Shown here: positions 18,300 to 29,963 of the stretch, in pieces
How the letters are laid out: each line of letters opens with the position of its first letter
How positions within the stretch are numbered: position 1 is the first letter of the stretch
Assembly (NCBI GenBank): GCA_028554795.2
Contig: CM068830.1
Location: 110,311,214-110,375,213, forward strand
Reading direction: 5' to 3'
Origin: Sinohyriopsis cumingii
Lineage: Eukaryota > Mollusca > Bivalvia > Unionida > Unionidae
Length of the DNA: 64,000 nt
Position numbers and translations under genes: made by a program
The notes under the pieces: generated by a model
Databases searched by the model: none
What the model was told of the DNA's origin: nothing
What the model saw: the letters and a program-made list of their open reading frames with translations, nothing else

Positions 18300-21200
18300 C
18301 TTCGTTTTTGTCGATGTGGTCTAAAGTGATGCCTTCTTGTTGCTAGTATTTCTCTTTGAATGTCGTTTGGTCTTCAGGAGTGTGACACCAGGAGGGATAG
18401 CTGGTGGCATCTTGTTTCACTTTCAAAAAGGCATCCACATAGTCTGCGAAAATGCCTTTCTGAGCTTGGTCACCCTTGTAGTATTTCTGTGTCTTGGGAA
18501 AGTGGTAAATTTCGTATACTTCTAACAGTTGGTATCCCATGTCCAGAGATTTGAAAACTTCCTCGCTGATCCACGTTTCCGTCAAGGCACGTTCTTCCTG
18601 GGTGTGCTGACAAGGTTCGTCATGGTTGCACGTTTCGGCAAAAGTACGGCACAAAGGAAACATCCGTTTTTCTTGGCAATGGTGAGGTAACACGGAATGG
18701 TGCAAATTGGTGGGAGGCAAAACTTTGCACTTGATCAAACCTTCGTTTTGTCAAATGTTGTTCAGGTCAATGTGTTGCGTCAGCATGTGCGGGTTCCCAG
18801 TACGAAAACCATAATATTTGCACACGTAAGGATACAATGAAGACACGTCCAAGTATTTGATTTCTTCTCCTTTCTCTACATCAGCGTGGTACATCAAGCA
18901 GGTGGCATTTGTCCGTCATCCGTACAAACCATCCATCGGTTTCAGCCGGTCCACCAGCTTGTAACTTTCTACGATACTTTTAAACTCGGGATCGGTTTAA
19001 AAACGGTGATCATATTCGTGTTCCCACATTTACACCACTTGGTATCCTTGCTGTTCTAACTTCAAGCATCGCTGACAAGTAGCCTGGTACAAGACTTCAA
19101 TGGTTCGTTGTAAAAACTGATTTTTAGTACCACGTTGAGGGTAACAGACGGGACATCCGTGAAATAAGCAACCGTTAAGTTCGTACACGATCTTGAGGTT
19201 TTCAAAGTCCCAACGATCCATTAAATACATTCCAATAGTCTTTTCGCCTCCTCCGTTGCGGTCGTGCTGGATCCATTTGTCTTCCTTGTCGCACAAGTAA
19301 TGAAACCATTGTAGGGCTTTGACCTAGTATTGACGTTTGACAAAATTGGTTGTTTAGGTCTGGTTACAGCCAGGGTTTTTTCGGGCATGAATTGTTGACG
19401 GTACACTAAGGAACATGCTTTGGCAATGGTGCAAGTTTCTTTCAAAGGATCGACCCCTCCGTGTTCCATGAACAGTTCTCGAAATTTTCCACAGCAACGT
19501 CGTAAAATGTCCACGTTGGAACGACAATACTTTAACATTTCTTCCTGAAAGTCGAAGGGTCTGAGGGGTGAGCCTGGTACCAAGCGTAGAAAGCGTCTCG
19601 TTGTTCGGTACGCATGCTGTCGGGGTCGCAATCGTGAGCCTCAGGTAAATGGGGTAGAATGGTATGTTGATTGGCTTCCGTATTGAAAAAGTGAGGAAAA
19701 TAACCTTTGGCCGTTTTTGTTATTCCAAATGTTTCAGGCATTCGGCTCAAAGGCATAGCCAAGTAACTCATTGAATCTTTAAACTCCACTTGTCCCACTT
19801 GCATGTAAATGATTTTGGCTCCGTTCAAAGTCACTTTATTTCGTGCAGTGTCTTGTTCCATAGACTATCTCAAAATAAACTGTCCATCATATCCCGAAAA
19901 ATTGTGAGCCATTACTGTGGCATGGCGATGACAATCTCCGTAACGTTCGATGTCCTCATGGCTCCACGTTTCGTCGATTGGGTCTTCGAACGATTCTTTC
20001 ACTTCCTCTTGCTGCAATGAGGGCAATGACTAAAGATAGGCTCTTGGATGCACTTCTCGCACGATCGGTGAGCCACACAGAAATTAGGAATGTGAATGCC
20101 AATCTCTTGCATACATTCGAAATCGAAAAAGATGAAATTCCCTTTCTTCATGTGGTCATCACCTTCATATTGGGGTTGGTATTTCTGAATGTAGCATTGA
20201 TGTTCCAAGTCCACGATTTGGTGACAAATGTGACATCGTTTCTTTCCTGAACATACGTGTGCCTTGGCATTATTGGTACGTATGCCTTTTCCACACGTAG
20301 GACACAATCTCATGAGTGACAAGCACTTTTCTGCTGTGAACCTTGTGTCTTCAGATGTTGTTGGTAACAGGTTGGACTGACAAAAGTGCACTGACAAGCA
20401 GGGCAAGGCAATGCATTCGTTCTTGTACTTCGTTCAGACAGGGTTGAGAGGCCAAACATCCCTTACATTTTGATCCACAATTCTTGTGCTGCTCTCGGTT
20501 GTAATAACCTTGGTCACATTTCTCACAGTAATAAATGTATCTCAGGAATCCAGTGATACTGATTATGGTATCGAATTGTTCATCTTGATGATAGACTTGA
20601 ATTTATTTTTCGTCTTTGAAATCTTTGCCTCGAAACAACAGAGATCCGCGCACTTCTTGAGGATGCACTTTCAAGGACATCTTGCAATTTTTGCATTTCA
20701 GGAATGCCACAGCGTGTGTCTTTGGATAGCCCCGCTTGCTGTTACAGGAGTTCTGCTTATCTTTGTTGTTTGGCACGACTCGATGTTGGAATTGTTTGCA
20801 AGGCTCGCTTCCATTCTGTCGTGTCGATCTTGTCGGCCTACATTCCCAACAAGATGGCTCGGGCTAAACACATCTGGTATTGAGGGTAGTTAATTTGGAC
20901 GAGGCTACGCTTGATGCTACGAAGGTCATCCACCAGTAACACTTTTCTGCGCTCTCGGGTCCCGTTGTAGAGAGAGACGTGAGCCATGAATAGTGTCGCT
21001 TTTCCATCGGTGATGTACAATGTGTCGTTGGATTGTTGCACGTGTTGTATCTGGTTGATGACTTTGTAAGGTGTCAATTTTGCTGAGCTGCTAGACTCGA
21101 TCCAAACAGGGGACTTCAAGCGTCGTGATGAATGGAAAGTCTCAAGCGATCGTCTTCTTTCGCTTGACATTGGCGTTTCAGAGTGGATAACAAAGAATCC

Positions 21201-21534
21201 CACACCTCGGTGATGAAGCCCTCTTCTTTATCCAGTGGTACGTTAGACTTGAAATCTTTAAACTTCACCGAGAGGTGTATGCCGTAGTTCTAAATTTTCT
21301 GGAGGAACACGTTTCCATTTCTCGAATGTGATAGTAATTTTCAGGATTTAATAATGGTGGTGAACTTTGGCTGGGTGTGTGATTGCTGTGTCTGGATTCT
21401 GGTTCGCTTATGTCATCTTCAATGTCAATGGCATGAAGCTGTGCCAAGATTTCAGCTACTGTACGAGGCGATAAATCACGTTTCTGTCTCTTAATTTCTT
21501 CTCTTTTCTACACGAATTGATGCGATTGTTTCAT
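18300..21534 (-). pseudogene. PolB: Protein-primed Polinton DNA polymerase B (fossil)
   Basis: Markers in order on the minus strand are: N-terminal AIDIEDDISEPES followed by NYYHIRE, also seen in the copy at 34.2 kb; a run of CxxC zinc pairs; FFDFECMQEIG, the exonuclease I motif; YFPHFFNT; VYELNGCLFHGCPVCY, a block typical of Polinton polymerases; and near the end CKVLPPTNLHHSVLP followed by ALTETWISEEV. It would replicate the element from its ends using a protein primer. The start chosen is MKQSHQ at 21534. Broken many times. Family call is firm. Confidence 0.85.
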
Positions 21535-21668
21535 CTTGTCTGCGTTAAGTTGAATGACTATATTTTAAACGCCATGGGTCACTTTATATCCATGGCAACC
21601 CAGCATATAAATAAAGGGTGTGTGATTTCGATTCGACTATTCATTTCACTCTCAACCCGAGCAGAACG
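21535..21668. promoter_or_regulatory. Divergent promoter between PolB and zinc-knuckle gene
   Basis: About 134 bases separate the two starts. The plus side has CATATAAATAAAGG near 21604, about 50-60 bases before the zinc-knuckle ATG at 21669. The minus side has GGATATAAAG near 21590. TATA boxes at similar distance precede other genes of this family (23046, 42758, 43590). Confidence 0.5.
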
Positions 21669-22140
21669 ATGGAAGAGCCTACACAGATAGAACTTTTAAT
21701 CAGAGTTTTGCGGGGTGTCATAAGAACATTTTCTTCAGACTAGCCGACAGACTACATCCCTTCCTTTCAAAATTAAAGTCATGATACTTGCTATATCTGT
21801 AAGAAGAAAGGGCATTGGTCTTCAGAGTGTCCAGACCGTCAAAAAGCAAAACAGGTGCTAGAATAGACAAAAGTCAAGATACCTGTTATCATTGTCAAGA
21901 CAAAGGACACTGGTCTTCATATTGCCCTCAGAAACAACATGAGTAAGAAGAAGTTAGACGAGCGGGGTTCCTAAAATGAAGAAGAAGAGGTACCCTCCCC
22001 AAAAGAAGAAACCAGACACGTGCAGAAAGATAAACTTGAGAAGAAAAGAGGACGTGCAGAGAGAGAAGAAGAAGTGGAGGAAAAATCCGTGAAAGTGAAG
22101 AAATTTAGAAAACAGAGAGTGAAGATAAAGACAGAAAAAG
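21669..22140 (+). pseudogene. CCHC zinc-knuckle protein of the second Polinton family (fossil)
   Basis: It starts MEEPTQIELLIRVLRGV. Two zinc knuckles of CCHC type follow: CYICKKKGHWSSECP and CYHCQDKGHWSSYCP. The rest is a highly charged Lys/Glu tail. Such knuckles bind single-stranded nucleic acid. The gene is divergent from PolB. The same arrangement, with a related but more decayed knuckle gene, occurs at 33.5-34.0 kb, so this is a standing part of the family rather than a stray retroviral gag. Broken. Confidence 0.7.
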
Positions 22141-22389
22141 ACTATGAACTTTTTAAAGTGTTATGTTGTAATATGAATTAGATTGTAAAATTTGGACCAG
22201 AATTGGAAAGACATAAAACGTAAGTGTCTCTTGGTTTTTTTTATTTTAGAATAAGAACCTACACTCATGCACTCACACATGTACAATATGGGTAAAAAAA
22301 TATTTTTTGGCAATTAAAATACTATCTCTTTTCGAGAGAAATGAATGGCCCTGAAAAGGACCGTTGGATATGTGTTTGTTTAAAAAGAA

Positions 22390-23019
22390 AACAACTCAGG
22401 AACGGGAAGCAATCAGCTTTAGCTGCCTTAAGACTTTACCACGGCCAAGGCATACTTTTGGACAGCCTCCTGTCGATTTGGTAGAAATCACTAGGGGTAT
22501 TACGGCAGGTGTAGTCACAGGGTAGGGTTGTTTAGCTCGGGAAGGTCTTATTCTCTTCGGTCGTAGTAAAGAAGTCTGATACATTTGTTTCAGACTTCTT
22601 AACTCCGATAAAATGTCCAAAAGTACTGTGACCGTTTTACTTTCACCATTCTCTCTTAGATTTTGTTTCTTCGCTGCTTCTTCTTCTTCTTCCTGTCGTT
22701 TCCTCCTTGCCTCTTCTTGATATTGTTGCTGAAGGAGAAAATCTTGTTGTGCTTCCTTTTACTGCTGTAAAAAATTATCCAATTCTTCTTTCTGTCTCTG
22801 TTTAAAATTATCCACGTGTGGTAACTAAGGAGAAGGTGGCGAAGGTACTGGTACCAGAACAAACTCTTCCGAAGAAGAAAGAAAATCCACAAAATCCCAA
22901 TTAAAATCAACCTCTTCTGGAAGTAGGCCTGTGCTGACTTGGGTAGTCGCTGCTATTCCATCGCTTCTCGTCTTTACGGCCGGTGCACCCCAATTCATCG
23001 TCTTCTTAGTTTCCGTCAT
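22390..23019 (-). pseudogene. Gln/Glu-rich coiled-coil protein near the element end (fossil)
   Basis: It starts MTETKKTMNWGAPAVKTRS at 23019. A middle section rich in Gln, Glu and Lys (QEEARRKRQEEEEEAAKK) is surely a coiled coil, and the tail reads LSELRSLKQMYQTSLLRPKR with a basic end. No known family. A TATATAAAT box lies about 30 bases upstream of the ATG. It is the last gene before the candidate terminal repeat. Broken. Confidence 0.5.
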
Positions 23020-23334
23020 GATTGACTGCGCACAGATGCTAGCGCATTTATATAGGGAATGTAACGTCACAGACTGCTATCTTCGGATTGGAAGGCTGAA
23101 ATTTGTAACGCTTGTTTGAATTGGTGAATTAACTCAATCCGTTTCTATCCTTCCGTCCCCGATAAATAACCGCATTTCAACGCATTCCCATCACCTGTTC
23201 TCGTCACAAGATGTGGACCGACGTAGAATCCTCTATCGTATCGTCAGTGCTGTTCCGTACAGACTTAGTCATGTATGTCAGATCATCGCGGACCATTGTC
23301 AGAATCATGGATACAAGTGTCCCTCTATATTCCA

Positions 23335-23450
23335 ATGTTCAATTTCCAATGTTCAATTCCCCTTGTCCGTATAGAGGCCGGAGGGTGGGGGTGCGTAATG
23401 TATTTTCCCATTGTCCGTATATCGCCCCCCTTCACTACTAGTAGAAATTA
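23335..23450. repeat. Candidate Polinton terminal repeat, right end of element 2
   Basis: CCCTTGTCCGTATA recurs as CCCATTGTCCGTATA about 60 bases later, with GTATTTTCCC before the second and CACTACTAG at the end. The segment at 49.49-49.62 kb has the same layout (CCCTTGTCCCTATA twice, GTATTTTCCC, CACTATACTACT). Both lie past the last gene. The matching left ends were not found in the window. Confidence 0.5.
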
Positions 23451-23941
23451 AAAAAACTAAGTTCTTATCTCCCTACCTCTCGTCCAGTAGAGGAATTCAT
23501 GGAATAGTAGAAAAGGCTGCTGCTTTTTGGGTTAGGTTTAACAAATAGATAAAATATTTCTCAAATATTTTTTTTGTGAAATAATATGTGGAACGAGTGC
23601 TACCTCATTAACCTAGATGACTAACTGAAGGAAGATGTTTTTTTGCTTTTCGGATCAATCATATTTGTTAAGTTCACACAGTACTAAATTTGTTCAGCTA
23701 AGAAGTCAATGCCAAAATGCAGTGTAGAGTTATATCTTTCCCTAGCACTGTTCTCCACTTACAAAACTACCGTAAAACCTACACTGAATGATAAAACAAT
23801 GTTTCTCTTTAATACCTTTGCCACATTTGCAAATAAATATTGCTTGGCTGTATTCGTTGATTAGTTTCTCCTAATCTATAACACCAGTGAGATTTCGTTA
23901 CATTTGTACAGTTCATGCCATCATTCTATCCAACTATATTT

Positions 23942-24180
23942 CCTCGGATGTGGAGGTCGTGGGTTCGATCCCCGGCAGAGTCCTACCAAAGACTTACAAA
24001 AATGGTACTAACAGCTGCCTCGCTTGGCGCTCAGCATTAAGAGGTTAGTGTTATGACTGGTCGGCCTGGTGTCATTATAATGTGACTGGTGGGACATTCT
24101 GCTACATATCTGCGGCATGATGCCTCAGTGCTAGACATCACTATAAACTGCCACATTGCAGACGCTGTAGCAATATGACT
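23942..24180 (+). mobile_element. tRNA-derived SINE, RUDI/V-SINE-like
   Basis: Box B GGTTCGATCC in a GAGGTCGTGGGTTCGATCCC context is followed by the same body as at 17.6-17.8 kb: CTAACAGCTGCCTCGC, GGCGCTCAGCATTAAGAGG, CTGGTCGGCCTGGTGTCA and a tail with GACATCACTATAAA. The first part of the tRNA head is missing or diverged. Confidence 0.75.
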
Positions 24181-24254
24181 GAAAAATTGTTAAAGTTACG
24201 TTAAAAATCCAAACCACATCACAACACACACTAAACAAATTATACATGTAAAAT

Positions 24255-24330
24255 ACTTTAGGCTGTTAGCGGGATTCGCACAGCCAGCCTCTGGGTTTAA
24301 AATCAGACGCTTATACTAATTGTGCTGTGG
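24255..24330 (-). repeat. tRNA-like fragment
   Basis: The minus strand reads like a tRNA body: GTATAAGCGTCTGATTTTAA, CCAGAGGCTG and a T-arm GTGCGAATCC. A matching 5' acceptor strand is absent, so this is a tRNA relic or SINE head, not a working tRNA. Confidence 0.45.
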
Positions 24331-24454
24331 AAGTAGTTAAAATAGCGTTACTTACGTCTATATGAGGATTGATTTTCACTTCCTTGTTGTCAGTTTGTAT
24401 TAAGTTATCTTTTATCGGTGACATATATTTGTGTACGTACTCTCGCACTAATCT

Positions 24455-24650
24455 TAGGGGTCCCTGGTGATCGAGTAGTCTCAGGCGTTCACCTTTACAG
24501 ATCATCGACATCTCAACTGTGTTCCCGTGGATTCGAGTCTCAGGCTTGGCCGCCATTGGGTGTGTAAGAAAGCATGTCAGTAGCTTCGCACAGGACGATG
24601 GTTCTTCCAGGACGTTTTTGGCATGTATTGTGCTAAAAAGTGGTATTAAA
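24455..24650 (+). mobile_element. Second SINE family, tRNA-derived
   Basis: Box A-like TGGTGATCGAGTAGTCTCAG and box B GGATTCGAGTC are followed by TTGGCCGCCATTGGGTGTGT, AGTAGCTTCGCACAGGACGA and TGGTTCTTCCAGGA. The same layout is found on the minus strand at 51.25-51.43 kb and as a head at 28.74 kb. Confidence 0.7.
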
Positions 24651-24894
24651 CCAAAAGTAACAACAACAGTTTTATATAACTATGCACTTATTGGATCAAT
24701 ACTTGCCACAATAAAAGCGATGGGTCAAGGTTATTTTACATGAATTAACTGAAATAATGCAATTATTCGACATGTGCGTTTGTCTAAAACTGCATAACTA
24801 TTAGACTCAGTGGCTGGTTATCAATATTTATAGAAATTATCAATTCATACAAATGGTGCAGCTACCTATCAAACGGCACTTATTAATCACTCAT

Positions 24895-24904
<10 letters not shown>

Positions 24905-24979
<75 letters not shown>
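24905..24979. repeat. (AT)n microsatellite
   Basis: About 75 bases of AT dinucleotides next to a short CT run. Confidence 0.95.
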
Positions 24980-24983
<4 letters not shown>

Positions 24984-25915
24984 GTTGGTTGCCTTTCTTT
25001 TTTTATTTCTTCTTTCCGTTGCACACAAGTTAGGCAACTTGATTTAGTGTTGCTCCTGCTTTTATACTTCCTTTTCTGGTTTGGGTAATTAAATAAATTA
25101 AGTTCAGTTAAGAGTATTTTTTAATCAAAGGGGCAAAGTTTCAATATTCGAAGTCATGATGTTGGAACGCATGGTAGTTGGTTGTTTTGTTTTCTTCCCA
25201 ATAAGATTATGAAGACCAGTGGATGTTTTTCTCCAGTAAAAAAATTGATGACCACTATCGAAGCCTTTTCAATACAATTCTAAAGACAACTGAGCTAGGG
25301 TTTTCTGCAAATAGGTATGGCCAATAACACTTAAAATTTACTAAATAGTTGTGATTTAAAAAGTAAAAGTTACAAATTTGGCTGAACATCCTTAAAAATA
25401 GATGAGCCAAATGCATGCAATAAAATCCGGGCGCTTTAACGTTTATCTCCTATCAAAGTCGAATTGCATTAAGTTGACGCAAGTAATATTCTGTCACATC
25501 CTGTAGTTTTGTTGTGTCTGGAAGACATTAGTGTGATCGATTACGTCAGCTAAAGAAACATTTGAAACTCAGACGTGTTGGTGCTAGATAGGTCCCACTG
25601 TTATTGACGGCTGATTAAGAAACATGTTTGTAATGAATAGCCAAAAACTACTCAGCGACTATGAAAAAGTTACCAGAATTAGAATGTCACAGATGATAAA
25701 GCATTGATTAAATTTCCTGAACACGACTCAAAAAAAATAATTTATATCGGAGAAAACGAGTAAAGAGTACAAATCGCTTGACGTAGACAGATTGTCATGA
25801 GAATTGTATACGTATTACTTTCCTGTCATCCTGGTCCCAACGCCTGACGCGGCTAGTGTCAATGGACATGTTTATGTGTCCAAGGTGTTCCCAAAAGTAA
25901 AGGAACAATATCGAA

Positions 25916-27026
25916 TTGTATTATATGCTCATTTTTTTCCCCGTTAACTTTACACTGACAGAATCGTTCAACATTCCCCGATATTGAACGCGCGCGACAA
26001 TACACATATAGCGTTCACGTGAATGAAGGAACTACTTTCTTTTGTAAATAAACAATGGACTCAGACGCCAGCATTTTTGATTTGTAAACAAATCATGTAC
26101 ACTCGAGTAAGAGGCTCTTTACGTTGTGGTTGTTTATTTGTTTCTGAATGAACTTAAACATGTTTCGTGGACTGCAAAAAAACCCAGCTGTCTTGACATT
26201 TTGCGTTGATACAATGTTACGGATTTTGGCTAGCTACCTTGTATAAATGACGGATTAGGTCCTTACAAATAACAAGGCATATACTGTTTCTTTAGCTGGT
26301 GATAAGAATGGCAAAATAAAATATACTTACAGTTTTACATCTAGAATTTCCTCAAAATGTTTTTTCTTAATTCTGCAAATCCGAATTACATGAGCCATGT
26401 CATAGGTTTTCAATCTGGATTACATATTTCGAAAGTGTGATGTAATTTCGATGATAAGTGCAATTGCATCCTCCTTACTGAACTCAAAATGAAATACACG
26501 TTAAATTCCATAGCGCCTTTTTGAAAATTGCAATAAAAGACTTCATATTTTTCCCACGTTATGATTTCAAACATTCACTGACAGAAACAGAAACACATTT
26601 GCAGACGTAAACACGCTTCTCCCGCGCCACTTCAATCCGATGTATTTTATGTATAATTTGCACAGATGAATCCAGTCCAAAATCACAAACTTTCATCGAA
26701 TCAAAACAAAACAACAAAATATATTCACTCCAGATCAAATGGAAAAATCATTGCAATGCCCAGTCATTCACAATATGACTGCAAATTTCAATTTTAACTA
26801 GACACGCCATTTTCTTTCGAAAGTTATGTCGACCGCGCGACTAAGTTCAAATTTATCTGGGCGGAGCTATGTGCACATTAATAATGATGTCATTTTGTAA
26901 TGTCAAATCTGCGCTTGTGTATTTAGTTTGGAATACAGCATTCATTCATTTACATTGTTTCTTGTAGTGTATTTTGTTTATATAATTAAGCCTTAGGTTG
27001 AATAAAAAAATGAGCATATAATACAA
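25916..27026. mobile_element. Candidate DNA transposon/MITE with 23-bp perfect inverted repeats
   Basis: TTGTATTATATGCTCATTTT (plus TTT) at 25916-25938 is the exact reverse complement of 27004-27026. The 1.1-kb interior has no gene, so any element is non-autonomous. The right arm is also one arm of the hairpin at 27004-27176. No clear target duplication was seen, and the superfamily is unknown. Confidence 0.5.
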
Positions 27027-27176
27027 AGGTTACTTCATTTGTATGGGAAAATAGGAACTCGTCTTGTCGGAAGGATATACTGCACTCACAAGTTCGTGCA
27101 GTATTCATCCCGAAAACTCGTTCCTTTTTTCCCATACAAATGCAGTAACCTATAATTACAGTATGCTCTTTTCTCA
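27004..27176. repeat. Imperfect 170-base palindrome
   Basis: Left arm TGAGCATATAAT, AGGTTACTTCATTTGTATGG and AATAGGAAC is matched in reverse by CGTTCC, CCCATACAAATGCAGTAACC and AGTATGCTCTTTT. The spacer is about 60 bases. It looks like a foldback MITE or a foldback end of the element at 25.9-27.0 kb. Confidence 0.75.
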
Positions 27177-27817
27177 TTAGTACAATTTATCACAACCACC
27201 GACATTTTAACGCAATGTCATTAACTATTTACCTTTGTTTGGCGACACGTACGTATCTAAATCTATCCAGGATGATTCACTTATAGCTGCATATCACATT
27301 AATTGAATAGTATAGTGTCTATCAATTAGCGTTAAATTTATTATTATTTGGTGAAACGGCGTTGAATATATGAAGATTTCACCAAATGCCATCGTATTCA
27401 ACCTGAGTAGAGAAGTATCCCAATGGTCACTTGTTTAAATGAAATACACTTTATAAACCACACATCATCTTTCAACCGTCTTAGTTACTAAAAGTTAACG
27501 ATTCAGACGTGCTCGTTTAGATAGATGGCCGGTATTTGACAAAGTTGGCTAATAGCCACACCTTATGCTCAGTAGAGCATACACACGCCATTACAATAGG
27601 TCGTATGAGCTCAGGAAGCAAACTCTATACTAATAATGACTATTGTCTGTAGAGAGTAAGAAAATGAGAATTGCATAATGGGAGGTTTCCTTGGAATTAA
27701 AAGGAGTCGAATTTTGTATTTGTTTAAGATGTTATTGACATAAATGTTAATCATGGGCCAGACTACAAGGATTCACAACTGAAAAAAAACCTCCCTAATT
27801 ATTCCATCAAAAACGTG

Positions 27818-27851
<34 letters not shown>

Positions 27852-27875
27852 CAGAGAGAGACAGAGACAGAGAGG
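27818..27875. repeat. (GA)n microsatellite
   Basis: GA dinucleotides with a few AC interruptions. Confidence 0.95.
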
Positions 27876-28734
27876 TTGATTACATGACTGAAATCATACA
27901 TTAATAAATAAATGATCATGGTAGAGACAGGACAAAAGAACAAAAACCAATAAGAATTCGCAAGGCAATAAGTAGTAATGAATTAAGAACGTTATATCTT
28001 TGCTGACAACATTTTCAGTGGATAGATCAGATTAATAATCTGTTTTGAACGACTCAAGAAAAGCGAATATTAACATTCACAGTAAAGTCAGAAGATTTAT
28101 ATGCTCAATACGTTATGTCTCTGGTACAAAATAGTATAAAAAGATACCCCCCCCCCCCCGAAATATTTACCCCATTTAATCCAGAGCTAGAAAATTATAG
28201 TTTACAAAAGAGTCGGTTTTATATTGACTGGACGAACAAGGCAATTTTTAGTATATAATAAAGGCACATTTCCTATTCGCACAGAGATTCAGAATCTTTA
28301 TACACTCACGTAAAACGCCACAGTTTGATATAGTGGTATAACGTTCACAAACACTAAGTGTAGGAACACCCTCCCACCGAAATGAAACAAATAACAAAAC
28401 GAAAATGAGAATAAAAAAAATGAAACTATATAATTTAAAAAAAAAAACAACAAAAAACAACAACATCAGAATAACAACTAATATTTAGTGATGTAGAAGA
28501 CACGTCTTCTACGTGGAGATATACACCACTTGTAAATATAGGTATCCTAGTAAGTGTACTAAATGCTGTTGTAGATAAGTTAATATCTATATTCGTCAGG
28601 TATGATGTAACGTATTTAATATCCACTGAGAAATTTTGTGCGTAAATATAATAATGCAATAACTAGGTTGATTTATACATGTACATATCAATATAGATAC
28701 TGATACCATTTGAACAAACCTTGAGGGTTTATTT

Positions 28735-28800
28735 TGGCATCTCACCTCTGTCTGCGTAAGTTCGAATCTCGGATTCGGCCAATGTGGGTATGTGAGACAG
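28735..28800 (+). mobile_element. SINE head fragment
   Basis: GCATCTCACCTCTGTCTGCG, then AGTTCGAATCTCGGATTCGG and CCAATGTGGGTATGTGAGA. It matches the head/body junction of the SINE at 51.3 kb (minus strand). Only a short piece remains. Confidence 0.6.
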
Positions 28801-29203
28801 ACAGATGGGAATAACTGGAAATACGGCTACAGCTGTTATATTTCTACCAAATTTCGAATTTGTCAAAACTAGCCACCTCTCTAAACTGGCCAAAGGCCAA
28901 GTTTTATTTTCTTATATGACTGTGCATACATCTTTTGAAACAGCCTCTTCTGAAGTGGCGTGTTTAAAATCTTTGATAGTAAGGAGGTCTTTCTAAAATG
29001 AAAGTCATGTAAAGGTAGTCGAGAAAGGCAAAATGGGATAGATATATATATTTTAAAAAGGAAACAGACATTAAAATTAAATGACATGACATCATTGCCA
29101 GTTCTTGAACACTGTCAAGGATTATTTATTTTTGATCCTTTGCACGCAAATGCGAAACTATAATATACATTGTGTCACGTTATTCTTATATGTCTTCTGC
29201 AAA

Positions 29204-29241
<38 letters not shown>
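29204..29241. repeat. (CA)n microsatellite
   Basis: About 19 CA dinucleotides. Confidence 0.95.
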
Positions 29242-29243
<2 letters not shown>

Positions 29244-29834
29244 TTTCGATCATTTAAGGAGTCACGGTTTGCAAATGTTGAAGCACTCACTATAGTCATG
29301 AGACATTACAATTTGATAATATGACCTTAATTGTTTGAAATGCTATGTGAAATACTGTTGTACATACCACAAGCAAGCTAGATTCTACTTTCCACATCAA
29401 ACTCACTCTGACAGATAATAGTGCAGGACGACATGTCTTCATTTTACCCATGTACACAACAAGCTAATTTGTCATTATGTTAACTGTTAGTCGAGATATC
29501 GTCTCCAGGTAAGGTAAACGTTTCTAATATACGTTAAACACTTTTGTGTGGGAAAGATAAGTATACTACTGATCAATATACGACCATCACGCAACAATGA
29601 AAGGACCTCTTTACATGTCATATGAAATGCTTGGCAGCGATTCAAAAGTAAAGTGAATATCATTGGAGGGAACATGTAGTAGATAGGCTGATTAAGATAC
29701 GTACATAGGTATGTAGGTATTAGAGCCATGCGAACCATATGAGGGGTTCTTTCGGCGCAATTGGTGTAGACGTTGAACGTTACAATGCTAGGTGATGTTG
29801 ACGAAAGTACACAAAATTAAATCCAACTCGTCAG

Positions 29835-29963
<129 letters not shown>

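Larger units (their letters stand above)
18300..23450 (-). mobile_element. Element 2: Polinton fragment, right end present (fossil)
   Basis: It holds PolB on the minus strand, a divergent zinc-knuckle gene, a Gln/Glu-rich gene and a candidate terminal repeat at about 23.34-23.45 kb that resembles 49.42-49.62 kb. Everything on the other side of PolB (ATPase, integrase, capsid) is absent here. Same family as the 33.5-49.6 kb element. Broken, perhaps ten or more breaks in PolB alone. Confidence 0.75.

Noticed and set aside
21669-22140. Retroviral gag zinc knuckle
   Set aside because: No LTR, protease or reverse transcriptase lies near it, and the same gene is paired with PolB in two Polinton copies.
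24255-24330. Possible functional tRNA gene
   Set aside because: The 5' acceptor strand does not pair with the 3' end and no intact cloverleaf can be drawn; it looks like a SINE head or tRNA relic.
24853-25047. Frames of repeated Tyr-Ile
   Set aside because: They are translations of (AT)n microsatellites, as are those at 58.7 and 63.8 kb.
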